The notes below the pieces were generated by a model. The model was not told where the DNA came from and did no database searches. It worked only from the letters and a program-made list of their open reading frames with translations. A stretch of 64,000 bases of DNA, from the NCBI GenBank assembly GCA_963580455.1, contig OY756967.1:9632501-9696500 (forward strand). Reading direction: 5' to 3'. Within the stretch, counting starts at the first letter, position 1. Every line of letters begins with the position of its first letter. Source of the DNA: Euonymus europaeus (Eukaryota; Streptophyta; Magnoliopsida; Celastrales; Celastraceae). Shown one piece after another: positions 48,885 through 61,230 of the stretch. The translations under genes were made by a program, and so were the position numbers.

Positions 48885-50647
48885 AGTATACACCGAGCAA
48901 CTTTGATACTCCGAAGTTGCTCAACTCTCTATGGAGGAGCTTTTAACGGTTTTTGTCCATTTGTCATAGAAAGTTGGTGTTTTCGCATCGAAATAATCCT
49001 GTAAGCTCATTTTCTTAGAATTTAACATAGAAGAACAATAAAAAGTATACATCGAGCAACTTTGATAGTCCGAAGTTGCTCAAATCTCTCTATGGAGGAG
49101 CTTTTAACGGTTTTTGTCCATTTCTCATAGAAAGTTGGTGTTTTCGCATTGAAATAATCCTGGAAGCTCATTTTCGTAGAATTTAACATAGAAGAATAAT
49201 AAAAAGTATACACCGAGCAACTTTGATAGTCCGAAGTTGCTCAACTCTCTCTATGGAGGAGCTTTTAACGGTTTTTGTCCACTTGTCATAGAAAGTTGGT
49301 GTTTTTGCATTGAAATAACCCTGGAAACTCATTTTCGTAAAATCCAACATAGAAGAACAATAAAAAGTGTACACCGAGCAACTTTGATTGTCCGAAGTTG
49401 CTCTACTATCTCTATGGAGGAGCTGTTAACGGTTTTTGTCCTTTTGTCAAAGAAAGTTGCTGTTTTGGCATCGAAATAATCCTGGAAGCTCATTTTCGTA
49501 AAATTTTACATAAAAGAACAATAAAAAGTGTACACCGAGCAACTTTGATGGTCCGACGTTGCTCAACTCTCTCTTTGGAGGAGCTTTTAACGGTTTTGTC
49601 CATTTGTCCTAGAAAGTTGGTGTTTTGGCTTCGAAATAATCCTAGAAGCTCATTTTCGTAAAATTTAACATAGAAGAACAACAAAAAGTGTACACCGAGC
49701 AACTTTGATTGTCCGAAGTTGCTCTACTCTCTCTATGGAGGAGCTTTTAACAGTTTTGTCCATTTTTCATAGAAAGTTAATGTTTTGGCATCGAAATAAT
49801 ATTGGAAGCTTATACTCGTAAAATTTGACTTAGTAGAATAATATAAAGGGTACACCGAGCAACTTTCATTGTCCGAAGTTGCTCAACTCTCTCTATGGAG
49901 GAGCTTTTAACGGTTTTGTCCATTTGTCATACAAAGTTAGTGTTTTTTCCTCGAAATAACCCTGGAAGCTTATACTCGTAAAATTTGACATAGAATAACA
50001 ATAAAAAGTATACACCGAGCAACTTTGATCGTCCGAAGTTGCTCAATTCTCTCTATGGAGGAGCTTTTAACGGTTTTTGTCCATTTGTCATAGAAAGTTG
50101 GTGTTTTTGCATTGAAATAAGCCTGGAAACTCATTTTCGTAAAATCCAACATAGAAGAACAATAAAAAGTGTACACCGAGCAACTTTGATTGTCCGAAGT
50201 TGCTCTACTATCTCTATGGAGGAGCTGTTAACGGTTTTGTCCTTTTGTCAAAGAAAGTTGCTATTTTGGCATCGAAATAATCCTGGAAGCTCATTTTCGT
50301 AAAATTTAACATAAAAGAACAATAAAAAGTGTACACCGAGCAACTTTGATGGTCCGACGTTGCTCAACTCTCACTTTGGAGGAGCTTTTAACGGTTTTGT
50401 CCATTTGTCCTAGAAAGTTGGTGTTTTGGCTTCGAAATAATCCTGGAAGCTCATTTTCGTAAAATTTAACATAGAAGAACAATAAAAAGTGTACACCGAG
50501 CAACTTTGATTGTCCGAAGTTGCTCTACTCTCTCTATGGAGGAGCTTTTAACAGTTTTGTCCATTTTTCATAGAAAGTTAATGTTTTGGCATCGAAATAA
50601 TATTGGAAGCCTATACTCGTAAAATTTGACTTAGTAGAATAATATAA
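47925..50647 (+). repeat. 2,723-bp tandem duplication, first copy
   Basis: It starts at AGGGTACACCGACCAA, followed by a T monomer with TATGGCGGAG, then D', C, D, L, V types, R S U P T R S U P. The second copy starts at 50,648 with the same rare CACCGACCAAC and TATGGCGGAG signatures. Landmarks stay 2,723-2,724 bp apart (49,205/51,929; 50,007/52,730). The 1-bp offset change reflects an extra T in the S monomer near 49,435. Confidence 0.88.
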
Positions 50648-53036
50648 AGGGTACACCGACCAACTTTGATTGTCCGAAGTTGCTCAACTCTCTCTATGGC
50701 GGAGCTTTTAACGGTTTTGTCCATTTGTCATACAAAGTTACTGTTTTTTCCTCGAAATAACCCTGGAAGCTCATACTCGTAAAATTTGACATAGAATAAC
50801 AATAAAAAGTATACACCGAGCAACTTTGATGTTCCGAAGTTGCTCAACTCTCTCGATGGAGGAGTTTTTCAAGGTATTGTCCATTTGTCATAGAAAGTTG
50901 GTCTTTTGCCATCGAAATAATCTTGGAAGCGTATACTCATAAAATTTGACATAGAAGAACAATAAAACGTGTACACCGAGCATCTTTGATGGTCCGAAAT
51001 TGGTCAACTCTCTCTATGAAGGAGCTTTTAACAGTTTTCTCCATTTGTCATTCAAACTTGGGATTTTGGCATCGAAATAATCTAGGAAGCTTATACTCAT
51101 AAAATTTGACATAGAAGAACAATAAAAAGTATAGATCGAGCAACTTTGATGTTCCGAAGTTGCTCAACTCTCTCTCTGGAGGAGCTTTTCAAGGTATTGT
51201 CCATTTGTCATAGAAAGTTGGTCTTTTGACAACGAAATAATCTCGGAAGCTTATACTGATAAAATTTGACATAGAAGAACATTAAAAAGTGTACATCGAG
51301 CAACTTTGATAGTCCGAAGTTGCTCAACTATCTCTATGGAGGAGCTTTTAATGGTTTTGTCCATTTGTCATAGAAAGTTGATGTTTTGTCATCGAAATAA
51401 TCCTGGAAGCTCATTTTCGTAAAATTTAACATAGAAGAACAATAAAAAGTATACACCGAGCAACTTTGATACTCCGAAGTTGCTCAACTCCCTCTATGGA
51501 GTAGCTTTTAACGGTTTTTGTCCATTTGTCATAGAAAGTTGATGTTTTCGCATCGAAATAATCCTGTAAGCTCATTTTCGTAGAATTTAACATAGAAGAA
51601 CAATAAAAAGTATACACTGAGCAACTTTGATACTCCGAAGTTGCTCAACTCTCTATGGAGGAGCTTTTAACGGTTTTTGTCCATTTGTCATAGAAAGTGG
51701 GTGTTTTCGCATCGAAATTATCCTGTAAGCTCATTTTCGTAGAATTTAACATAGAAGAACAATAAAAAGTATACATCGAGCAACTTTGATTGTCCGAAGT
51801 TGCTCAAATCTCTCTATGGAGGAGCTTTTAACGGTTTTTGTCCATTTCTCATAGAAAGTTGGTGTTTTCGCATTGAAATAATCCTGGAAGCTCATTTTCG
51901 TAGAATTTAACATAGAAGAATAATAAAAAGTATACACCGAGCAACTTTGATAGTCTGAAGTTGCTCAACTCTCTCTATGGAGGAGCTTTTAACGGTTTTT
52001 GTCCACTTGTCATAGAAAGTTGGTGTTTTTGCATTGAAATAACCCTGGAAACTCATTTTCGTAAAATCCAACATAGAAGAACAATAAAAAGTGTACACCG
52101 AGCAACTTTGATTGTCCGATATTGCTCTACTATCTCTATGGAGGAGCTGTTAACGGTTTTGTCCTTTTGTCAAAGAAAGTTGCTGTTTTGGCATCGAAAT
52201 AATCCTGGAAGCTCATTTTCGTAAAATTTTACATAAAAGAACAATAAAAAGTGTACACCGAGCAACTTTGATGGTCCGACGTTGCTCAACTCTCTCTTTG
52301 GAGGAGCTTTTAACGGTTTTGTCCATTTGTCCTAGAAAGTTGGTGTTTTGGCTTCGAAATAATCCTAGAAGCTCATTTTCGTAAAATTTAACATAGAAGA
52401 ACAACAAAAAGTGTACACCGAGCAACTTTGATTGTCCGAAGTTGCTCTACTCTCTCTATGGAGGAGCTTTTAACAGTTTTGTCCATTTTTCATAGAAAGT
52501 TAATGTTTTGGCATCGAAATAATATTGGAAGCTTATACTCGTAAAATTTGACTTAGTAGAATAATATAAAGGGTACACCGAGCAACTTTCATTGTCCGAA
52601 GTTGCTCAACTCTCTCTATGGAGGAGCTTTTAACGGTTTTGTCCATTTGTCATACAAAGTTAGTGTTTTTTCCTCGAAATAACCCTGGAAGCTTATACTC
52701 GTAAAATTTGACATAGAATAACAATAAAAAGTATACACCGAGCAACTTTGATCGTCCGAAGTTGCTCAACTCTCTCTATGGAGGAGCTTTTTAACGGTTT
52801 TTATCCATTTGTCATAGAAAGTTGGTGTTTTTGCATTGAAATAACCCTAGAAACTCATTTTCGTAAAATCCAACATAGAAGAACAATAAAAAGTGTACAC
52901 CGAGCAACTTTGATTGTCCGAAGTTGCTCTACTATCTCTATGGAGGAGCTGTTAACGGTTTTGTCCTTTTGTCAAAGAAAGTTGCTATTTTGGCATCGAA
53001 ATAATCCTGGAAGCTCATTTTCGTAAAATTTAACAT
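50648..53036 (+). repeat. 2,723-bp tandem duplication, second (partial) copy
   Basis: It matches the first copy monomer by monomer through the second R S. It departs near 53,037, where the first copy has ACATAAAAGAAC leading to U and this copy has ACATAGAAGAAC leading to family-1-like monomers. That point is taken as the right edge of HOR family 2. Confidence 0.85.
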
Positions 53037-56000
53037 AGAAGAACAATAAAAAGTGTACACCGAGCAACTTTGATAGTCCGAAGTTGCTCAACTCTCTCTA
53101 TGGAGGAGCTTTTAACGGTTTTTGTCCATTTGTCATAGAAAGTTGGTGTTTTGTCATCGAAATAATCCTGGATGCCCATTTTCGTAAAATTTAACATAGA
53201 GGAACAATAAAAAGTATACACCGAGAAACTTTGATAGTCCGAAGTTGCTCAACTGTCTCTATGGAGGAGCTTTTATCGGTTTTTTTCCATTTGTCATAGA
53301 AAGTTGGTGTTTTCGCACCGAAATAATCCTGGAAGCTAATTTTCGTAAAATTTAACATAGAAGAACAGTAAAAAGTATACACCGAGCAACTTTGATAGTC
53401 CGAAGTTGCTCAACTCTCTCTATGGGGGAGCTTTTAACCGTTTTTGTCCATTTGTCATAGAAAGTTGGTGTTTTGGCATCGAAATAACCCTGGCAGGTCA
53501 TTTTCGTAAAATTTAACTTAGAAGAACAATAAAAAGTTCACACCGAGCAACTTTAATAGTCCGAAGTTGCTCAACTCTCTCTATGGAGGAGCTTTTAACG
53601 GTTTTTGTCCATTTGTCATAGAAGGTTGGTGTTTTGGCATTGAAATAATCCTGGAAGCCCATTTTCGTAAAATTTAACATAGAAGAACAATAAAAAGTAT
53701 ACACCGAGCAACTTTGATATTCCGAAGTTGATCAACTCTATCTATGCAGGAGCTTTTATTGGTTTTTTTCCACTTGTCATAGAAAGTTGGTGTTTTCGCA
53801 TCGAAATAATCCTGGAAGCTAATTTTCGTAAAATTTAACATAGAAGAAAAATAAAAAGTATACACCGAGCAACTTTGATAGTCCGAAGTTGCTCAACTCT
53901 CTCTATGGAGGAGCTTTTAACCGTTTTTGGCCATTTGTCATAGAAAGTTGATGTTTTGGCATCGAAATAACCCTGGCAGCTCATTTTCATAAAATTTGAC
54001 ATAGTAGAACATTAAAAAGTGTACATCGTGCAACGTTGATAGTCCGAAGTTGCTCAACTATCTCTATGGTGGAGCTTTTAACGGTTTTTGTCCATTTGTC
54101 ATAGAAAGTTGGTGTTTTAGCATCGAAATAATCCTGGAAGCTCATTTTGGTAGAATTTAACATAGAAAAACAATAAAAATTGTACACCGAGCAACTTTGA
54201 TAGTTCGAAGTTGCTCTACTCTCTCTATTGAGGAGCTTTTAAAGGTTTTGTCCATTTTTCATAGAAAGTTAATGTTTTGGCATCGAAATAATATTGGAAG
54301 CTTATACTCGTAAAATTTGACTTAGTAGAATAATATAAAGTGTACACCGAGCAACTTTGATTGTCTGAAGTTGCTCTACTCTCTCTATGGAAGAGCTTTT
54401 AACGGTTTTGTCCTTTTGTCATAGAAAGTTGGTGTTTTGGCATCGAAATAACCCTGGAAGCTCATTTTCGTAAAATTTAACATAAAAGAACAATAAAAAG
54501 TGTACACCGAGCAACTTTGATGGTCCGAAGTTGCTCAACTCTCTCTATGGAGGAGCTTTTAGCGGTTTTTTCCATTTGTCATACAAAGTTGGTGTTTTGG
54601 CATCGAAACAATCCTGGAAGCTCATTTTCGTAAACTTTCACATAGAAGAACAATAAAAAGTGTACACCGAGCAACTTTGATGGTCCGAAGTTGCTCAACT
54701 CTCTCTATGGAGGAGCTTTTAACGGTTTTGTCCATTTGTCATAGAAAGTTGGTCTTTTGCCAACGAAATAATCTCGGAAGCTTATACTCATAAATATTGA
54801 CATAGAAGAACATTAAAAAGTGTACATCGAGCAACTTTGATAGTCCGAAGTTGCTCAACTATCTCTATGGAGGAGCTTTTAATGGTTTTGTCCATTTGTC
54901 ATAGAAAGTTGATGTTTTGTCATCGAAATAATCTTGGAAGCCCATTTTCGTAAAATTTAACATAGAAGAACAATAAAAAGTATACACCGAGCAATTTTGA
55001 TAGTCCGAAGTTGCTCAACTCTCTCTATGCGGGAGCTTTTATCGGTTTTTGTCCATTTGTCATAGAAAGTTCGTATTTTGGCATCGAAATAATCCTGGAA
55101 GCCCATTTTCGTAAAATTTAACATAGAAGAACAATAAAAAGTATACTCCGAGCAACTTTGATAGTCCGAAGTTGCTCAACTCTCTCTATGGAAGAGCTTT
55201 TATCGGTTTTTTTCCATTTGTCATAGAAAGTTGGTGTTTTCGCATCGAAATAATCCTGGAAGCTAATTTTCGTAAAATTTAACATAGAAGAACAATAAAA
55301 AGTATACACCGAGCAACTTTGATAGTCCGAAGTTGCTCAACTCTCTCTATGGAGGAGCTTTTAACCGTTTTTGTCCATTTGTCATAGAAAGTTGGTGTTT
55401 TCGCATCGAAATAATCCTGGAAGCTCATTTTCGTAGAATTTGACATAGAAGAACAATAAAAAGTGTACACCGAGCAACTTTGATAGTCCGAAGTTGCTCA
55501 ACTCTCTCTATGGAGGAGCTTTTAACGGTTTTTGTCCATTTTTCATAGAAAGTTGGTGTTTTGGCAATGAAATAATCCTGGAAGCCCATTTTCGTAAAAT
55601 TCAACATAGAAGAACAATAAAAAGTATACACCGAGCAACTTTGATAGTCCGAAGTTGCTCAACTCTCTCTATGGAGGAGCTTTTAACGGTTTTTGTCCAT
55701 TTTTCATAGAAAGTTGGTGTTTTCACAGCGAAATAATCCTGGAAGCTAATTTTCGTAAAATTTGACATAGAAGAACAATAAAAAGTATACACCGAGCAAC
55801 TTTGATAGTCCGAAGTTGCTCAACTCTCTCTATGGAGGAGCTTTTAATCGTTTTTGGCCATTTGTCATAGAAAGTTGGTGTTTTTGCATCGAAATAATCC
55901 TGGAAGCTCATTTTCGTAGAATTTGACATAGAAGAACAATAAAAAGTGTACACCGAGCAACTTAGATAGTCCGAAGTTGCTCAACTCTCTCTATGGAGAA

Positions 56001-57547
56001 GCTTTTAACGGTTTTTGTCAATTTTTCATAGAAAGTTGGTGTTTTGGCAATGAAATAATCCTGGAAGCTCATTTTCGTAGAATTTGACATAGAAGAACAA
56101 TAAAAAGTGTACATCGAGCAACTTTGACAGTCCGAAGTTGCTCAACTCTCTCTATGCAGGAGCTTTTATCGGTTTTTTTCCATTTGTCATAGAAAGTTGG
56201 TGTTTTCACATCGAAATAATCCTGGAAGCTAATTTTCGTAAAATTTGACATAGAAGAACAATAAAAAGTGTACATCGAGCAACTTTGATAGTCCGAAGTT
56301 GCTCAACTCTCTCTATGGAGGAGCTTTTAATCGTTTTTGGCCATTTGTCATAGAAAGTTGGTGTTTTGGCAACGAAATAACCCTGGCAGCTCATTTTCGT
56401 AAAATTTGACATAGAAGAACATTAAAAAGTATACATCGAGCAACTTTGATATTCCGAAGTTGCTCAACTCTCTCTATGGATGAGCTTTTAACGGTTTTTG
56501 TCCATTTGTCATAGAAAGTTGGTGTTTTCGCATCGAAATAATCCTGGAAGCTCATTTTCGTAGAATTTGACATAGAAGAACAATAAGAAGTGTACATCGA
56601 GCAACTTTGACAGTCCGAAGTTGCTCAACTCTCTCTTTGGAGGATCTTTTAACGGTTTTTGTCCATTTGTCCTAGCAAGTTGGTGTTTTAGCTTCGAAAT
56701 AATCCTGGAAGCTCATTTTCGTAAAATTTAACATAGAAGAACAATAAAAAGTGTACACCGAGCAACTTTGATAGTCCGAAGTTGCTCTACTCTCTCTATG
56801 GAGGAGCTTTTAACGGTTTTGTCCATTTTTCATAGAAAGTTAATGTTTTGGCATCGAAATAATATTGGAAGCTTGTACTCGTAAAATTTGACTTAGTAGA
56901 ATAATATAAAGTGTACACCGAGCAACTTTGATTGTCTGAAGTTGCTCTACTCTCTCTATGGAAGAGCTTTTGACGGTTTTTTCCTTTTGTCTTAGAAAGT
57001 TGGTGTTTTGGCATCGAAATAACCCTGGAAGCTCATTTTCGTAAAATTTAACATAAAAGAACAATAAAAAGTGTACACCGAGCAACTATGATGGTCCGAA
57101 GTTGCTCAACTCTCTATGAAGGAGCTTTTAACGGTTTTTTCCATTTGTCATACAAAGTTGTTGTTTTGGCATCGAAACAATTCTGGAAGCTCATTTTCGT
57201 AAACTTTAACATAGAAGAACAATAAAAAGTGTACACCGAGCAACTTTGATGGTCCGAAGTTGCTCAACTCTCTCTATGGAGGAGCTTTTAACGGTTTTGT
57301 CCATTTGTCATAGAAAGTTGGTCTTTTGCCATCGAAATAATCTCGGAAGCTTATACTCATAAAATTTGACATAGAAGAACATTAAAAAGTGTACATCGAG
57401 AAACTTTGATAGTCCGAAGTTGCTCAACTATCTCTATGGAGGAGCTTTTAATGGTTTTGTCCATTTGTCATAGAAAGTTGTTGTTTCGTCATCGAAATAA
57501 TCCTGGAAGCTCATTTTCGTAAAATTTAACATAGAAGAACAATAAAA
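53037..57547 (+). repeat. Diverged domain of mostly family-1-like monomers
   Basis: From 53,037 to about 54,020 the order resembles F G H I J K. P-like and C/D/L-like units follow to about 54,960. Then comes a run of J/G/M/F/K-like 161-bp monomers to about 56,600, many sharing a TTTGACATAG end in place of TTTAACATAG. O-, P-, T-, D- and L-like units lead to R at 57,548. Monomers carry many single changes and no clean multi-kilobase unit was found. Confidence 0.68.
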
Positions 57548-58987
57548 AGTATACACCGAGCAACTTTGATAGTCCGAAGTTGCTCAACTCTCTCTATGGA
57601 GGAGCTTTTAACGATTTTTGTCCATTTGTCATAGAAAGTTCGTGTTTTTGCATTGAAATAAACCTGGAAACTCATTTTCGTGAAATCCAACATAGAAGAA
57701 CAATAAAAAGTGTACACCGAGCAACTTTGATTGTCCGAGGTTGCTCTACTATCTCTATGGAAGAGCTGTTAACGGTTTTGTCCTTTTGTCAAAGAAAGTT
57801 GCTGTTTTGGCATCGAAATAATCCTGGAAGCTCATTTTCGTAAAATTTAACATAAAAGAACAATAAAAAGTGTACACCGAGCAACTTTGATGGTCCGACG
57901 TTGCTCAACTCTCTCTTTGGAGGAGCTTTTAACGGTTTTGTCTATTTCTCCTAGAAAGTTGGTGTTTTGGCTTCGAAATAATCCTGGAAGCTCATTTTCG
58001 TAAAATTTAACATAGAAGAACAATAAAAAGTGTACACCGAGCAACTTTGATTGTCCAAAGTTGCTCTACTCTCTCTATGGAGGAGCTTTTAACGGTTTTG
58101 TCCATTTGTCATAGAAAGTTAATGTTTTGGCATCGAAATAATATTGGAAGTTGTACTCGTAAAATTTGACTTAGTAGAATAATATAAAGGGTACACCGAG
58201 CAACTTTGATTGTCCGAAATTGCTCAACTCTCTCTATGGAGGAGCTTTAAACGGTTTTGTCCATTTGTCATACAAAGTTAGTGTTTTTTCCTCGAAATAA
58301 CCCTGGAAGCTTATACTTGTAAAATTTGACATAGAATAACAATAAAAAGTATACACCGCGCAACTTTGATGTTCCGAAGTTGCTCAACTCTCTCGATGGA
58401 GGAGTTTTTCGAGGTATTGTCCATTTGTCATAGAAAGTTGGTCTTTTGCCATTGAAATAATCTTGGAAGCTTATACTCATAAAATTTGATATAGAAGAAC
58501 ATTAAAAAGCGTACACCGAGCAACTTTGATAGTCCGAAGTTGCTCAACTATCTCTATAGAGAAGCTTTTAATGGTTTTGTCCATTTGTCATAGAAAGTCG
58601 GGCTTTTGCCATCTAAATAATCCTGGAAGCCCATTTTCGTAAAATTTAACATAGAAGAATAATAAAAAGTATACACCGAGCAACTTTGATAGTCCGAAGT
58701 TGCACAACTCTCTCTATGGAGAAGCTTTTAACGGTTTTGTCCATTTGTCATAGAAACTTGCTGTTTCGGCATCGAAATAATCTTGGAAACTTATACTCAT
58801 AAAATTTGACATAGAAGAACATTAAAAAGTGTACATCGAGCAACTTTGATAGTCCGAAGTTGCTCAACTATCTCTATGGAGGAGCTTTTAATGGTTTTAT
58901 CCATTTGTCATAGAAATTTGATGTTTTGTCATTGAAATAATCCTAGAAGCTCATTTTGGTAAAATTTAACATAGAAAAACAATAAAA

Positions 58988-61230
58988 AGTATACACCGAG
59001 CAACTTTGATAGTCCGAAGTTGCTCAACTCTCTCTATGGAGGAGCTTTTATCGATTTTTGTCCATTTGTCACAGAAAGTTGGTGTTTTCGCATCGAAATA
59101 ATCCTATAAGCTCATTTTCGTAGAATTTAACATAGAAGAACAATCGAAAGTATACACCGAGCATCTTTGAGAGTCCGAAGTTGCTCAACTCTCTCTATCG
59201 AGGAGCTTTTAACGGTTTTTGTCCATTTGTCATAGAAAGTTGGTGTTTTCGGATCGAAATAATCTTGGTAGCTCATTTTCGAGAATTTAACATAGAAGAA
59301 CAGTAAAAAGTATACACCGGGCAACTTTGACAGTCCGAAGTTGCTCAACTCTCTCTATGGAGGAGCTTTTAACGGTTTTGTCCATTTGTCATAGAAAGTT
59401 GGTGTTTTGGCATCGAAACAACCCTGGAAGCTCATTTTCGTAAAATCCAACATAGAAGAACAATAAAAAGTGTACACCGAGCAACTTAGATTGTTCGAAG
59501 TTGCTCTACTATCTCTATGGAGGAGCTTTTAACGGTTTTGTCCTTTTGTCAAAGAAATTTGCTGTTTTGGCATCGAAATAATCCTAGAAGCTCATTTTCG
59601 TAAAATTTAACACAAAAGAACAACAAAAAGTGTACACCGAGCAACTTTGATGGTCCGACGTTGCTCAACTCTCTCTTTGGAGGAGCTTTTAACGGTTTTG
59701 TCCATTTGTCCTAGAAAGTTCGTGTTTTGGCTTCGAAATAATCCTGGAAGCTCATTTTCGTAAAATTTTACATAGAAGAACAATAAAAAGCGTACACCGA
59801 GCAACTTTGATAGTCCGAAGTTGCTCTACTCTCTCTATGGAGGTGCTTTAACGGTTTTGTCCATTTGTCATAGAAAGTTGGTGTTTTGGCATCGAAACAA
59901 TCCTGGAAGCTCATTTTCGTAAACTTTAACATAGAAGAACAATAAAAAGTGTACACCGAGCAACTTTGATGGTCCGAAGTTGCTCAACTCTCTCTATGGA
60001 GGAGCTTTTAACGGTTTTGTCCATTTGTCCTTGAAAGTTGGTGTTTTGGCATCGAAAAAATCCTGGAAGCTCATTTTCGTAAACGTTAACATAGAAGAAC
60101 AATAAAAAGTGTACACCGAGCAACTTTGATTGTCCGAAGTTGCTCAACTCTCTCTATGGAGGAGCTTTTAACGGTTTTCTCCATTTGTCATAGAAAGTTG
60201 CTGTTTCGGCATCGAAATAATCATGGAAGCTTATACTCATAAAATTTGACATAGAAGAACAATAAAACGTGTACACCGAGCATCTTTGATGGTCCGAAAT
60301 TGGTCAACTCCCTTTTTGAAGAAGCTTTTAGCAGTTTTCTCCATTTGTCATAGAAACTTGGGATTTTGGCATCGAAATAATCTAGGATGCTTATACTCAT
60401 AAAAAATGACATAGAAGAACAATAAAAAGTATAGACCGAGCAACTTTTATGTTCCGAAGTTGCTCAACTCTCTCTCTGGAGGAGCTTTTCAAGGTATTGT
60501 CCATTTGTCATAGAAAGTTGGTCTTTTGCCATCGAAATAATCTCGGATGCTTATACTCATAAAATTTGACATAGAAGAACATTAAAAAGTGTAGATCGAG
60601 CAACTTTGATAGTCCGAAGTAGCTCAACTTTCTCTATGGAGGAGCTTTTAATGGTTTTGTCCATTTGTCATAGAAAGTTGATGTTTTGTCATCGAAATAA
60701 TCCTGGAAGCTCATTTTCGTAAAATTTAACATAGAAGAACAATAAAAAGTATACACCGAACAACTTTGATACTCCGAAGTTGCTCAACTCTCTCTATGGA
60801 GGAGCTTTTAACGGTTTTTGTCCATTTGTCATAGAAAGTTGGTGTTTTCGCATTGAAATAATCCTGTAAGCTCATTTTCGTAGAATTTAACATAGAAGAA
60901 CAATAAAAAGTATACACCGAGCAACTTTGATAGTTTGAAGTTGCTCAACTCTCTCTATCGGGGAGCTTTTAACGGTTTTTGTCCATTTGTCATAGAAAGT
61001 TGGTGTTTTCGCATCGAAATAATCTTGGAAGCTCATTTTCGTAGAATTTAACATAGAAGAACAATAAAATGTATACACCGAGCAACTTTGACAGTCCGAA
61101 GTTGCTCAACTATCTCTATGGAGGAGCTCTTAACGGTTTTTGTCCATTTGTCATAGAAAGTTGGTGTTTTTGCATTGAAATAATCCTGGAAGCTCATTTT
61201 TGTAGAATTTAACATAGAAGAACAATAAAA
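58988..61230 (+). repeat. Right-flank tandem duplication, first copy (14 monomers)
   Basis: It begins with a monomer carrying TTTTATCGATTTTTG and AATCCTATAAGC, then one with TTTGAGAGTCC and TTTTCGGATCG. R-, S-, U-like units and C, D, L, V- and M-like ones follow. These rare signatures recur in the second copy at offsets of 2,243-2,244 bp in the left part and 1,924 bp in the right part. Confidence 0.83.

Larger units (their letters stand above)
36250..53036 (+). repeat. Higher-order repeat family 2 domain
   Basis: The marker is the 159-bp V monomer (GATACTCCG, CAACTCTCTATGG), usually followed by a CAAATCTCTC monomer, then R, S, U and T. V starts at 36,250, 39,777, 42,324, 45,048, 48,885 and 51,609, giving units of 22, 16, 17, 24 and 17 monomers and a partial sixth. 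R starts are at 36,571, 40,096, 42,643, 45,525, 46,643, 47,444, 49,205, 50,007, 51,929 and 52,730. Units also carry family-1-like C, D, E, F, I, J, K and L monomers, pointing to a common ancestral order. Confidence 0.85.

Noticed and set aside
1479..57843. Plus-strand open frames of about 87 codons at the R S U monomers (1,479, 5,006, 36,603, 40,128, 42,675, 45,557, 46,675, 50,039, 51,961, 57,580)
   Set aside because: They arise because R S pairs remove the usual plus-strand stop in that phase. They occur only where that monomer pair occurs, and have no separate codon bias, start context or flanking gene structure.
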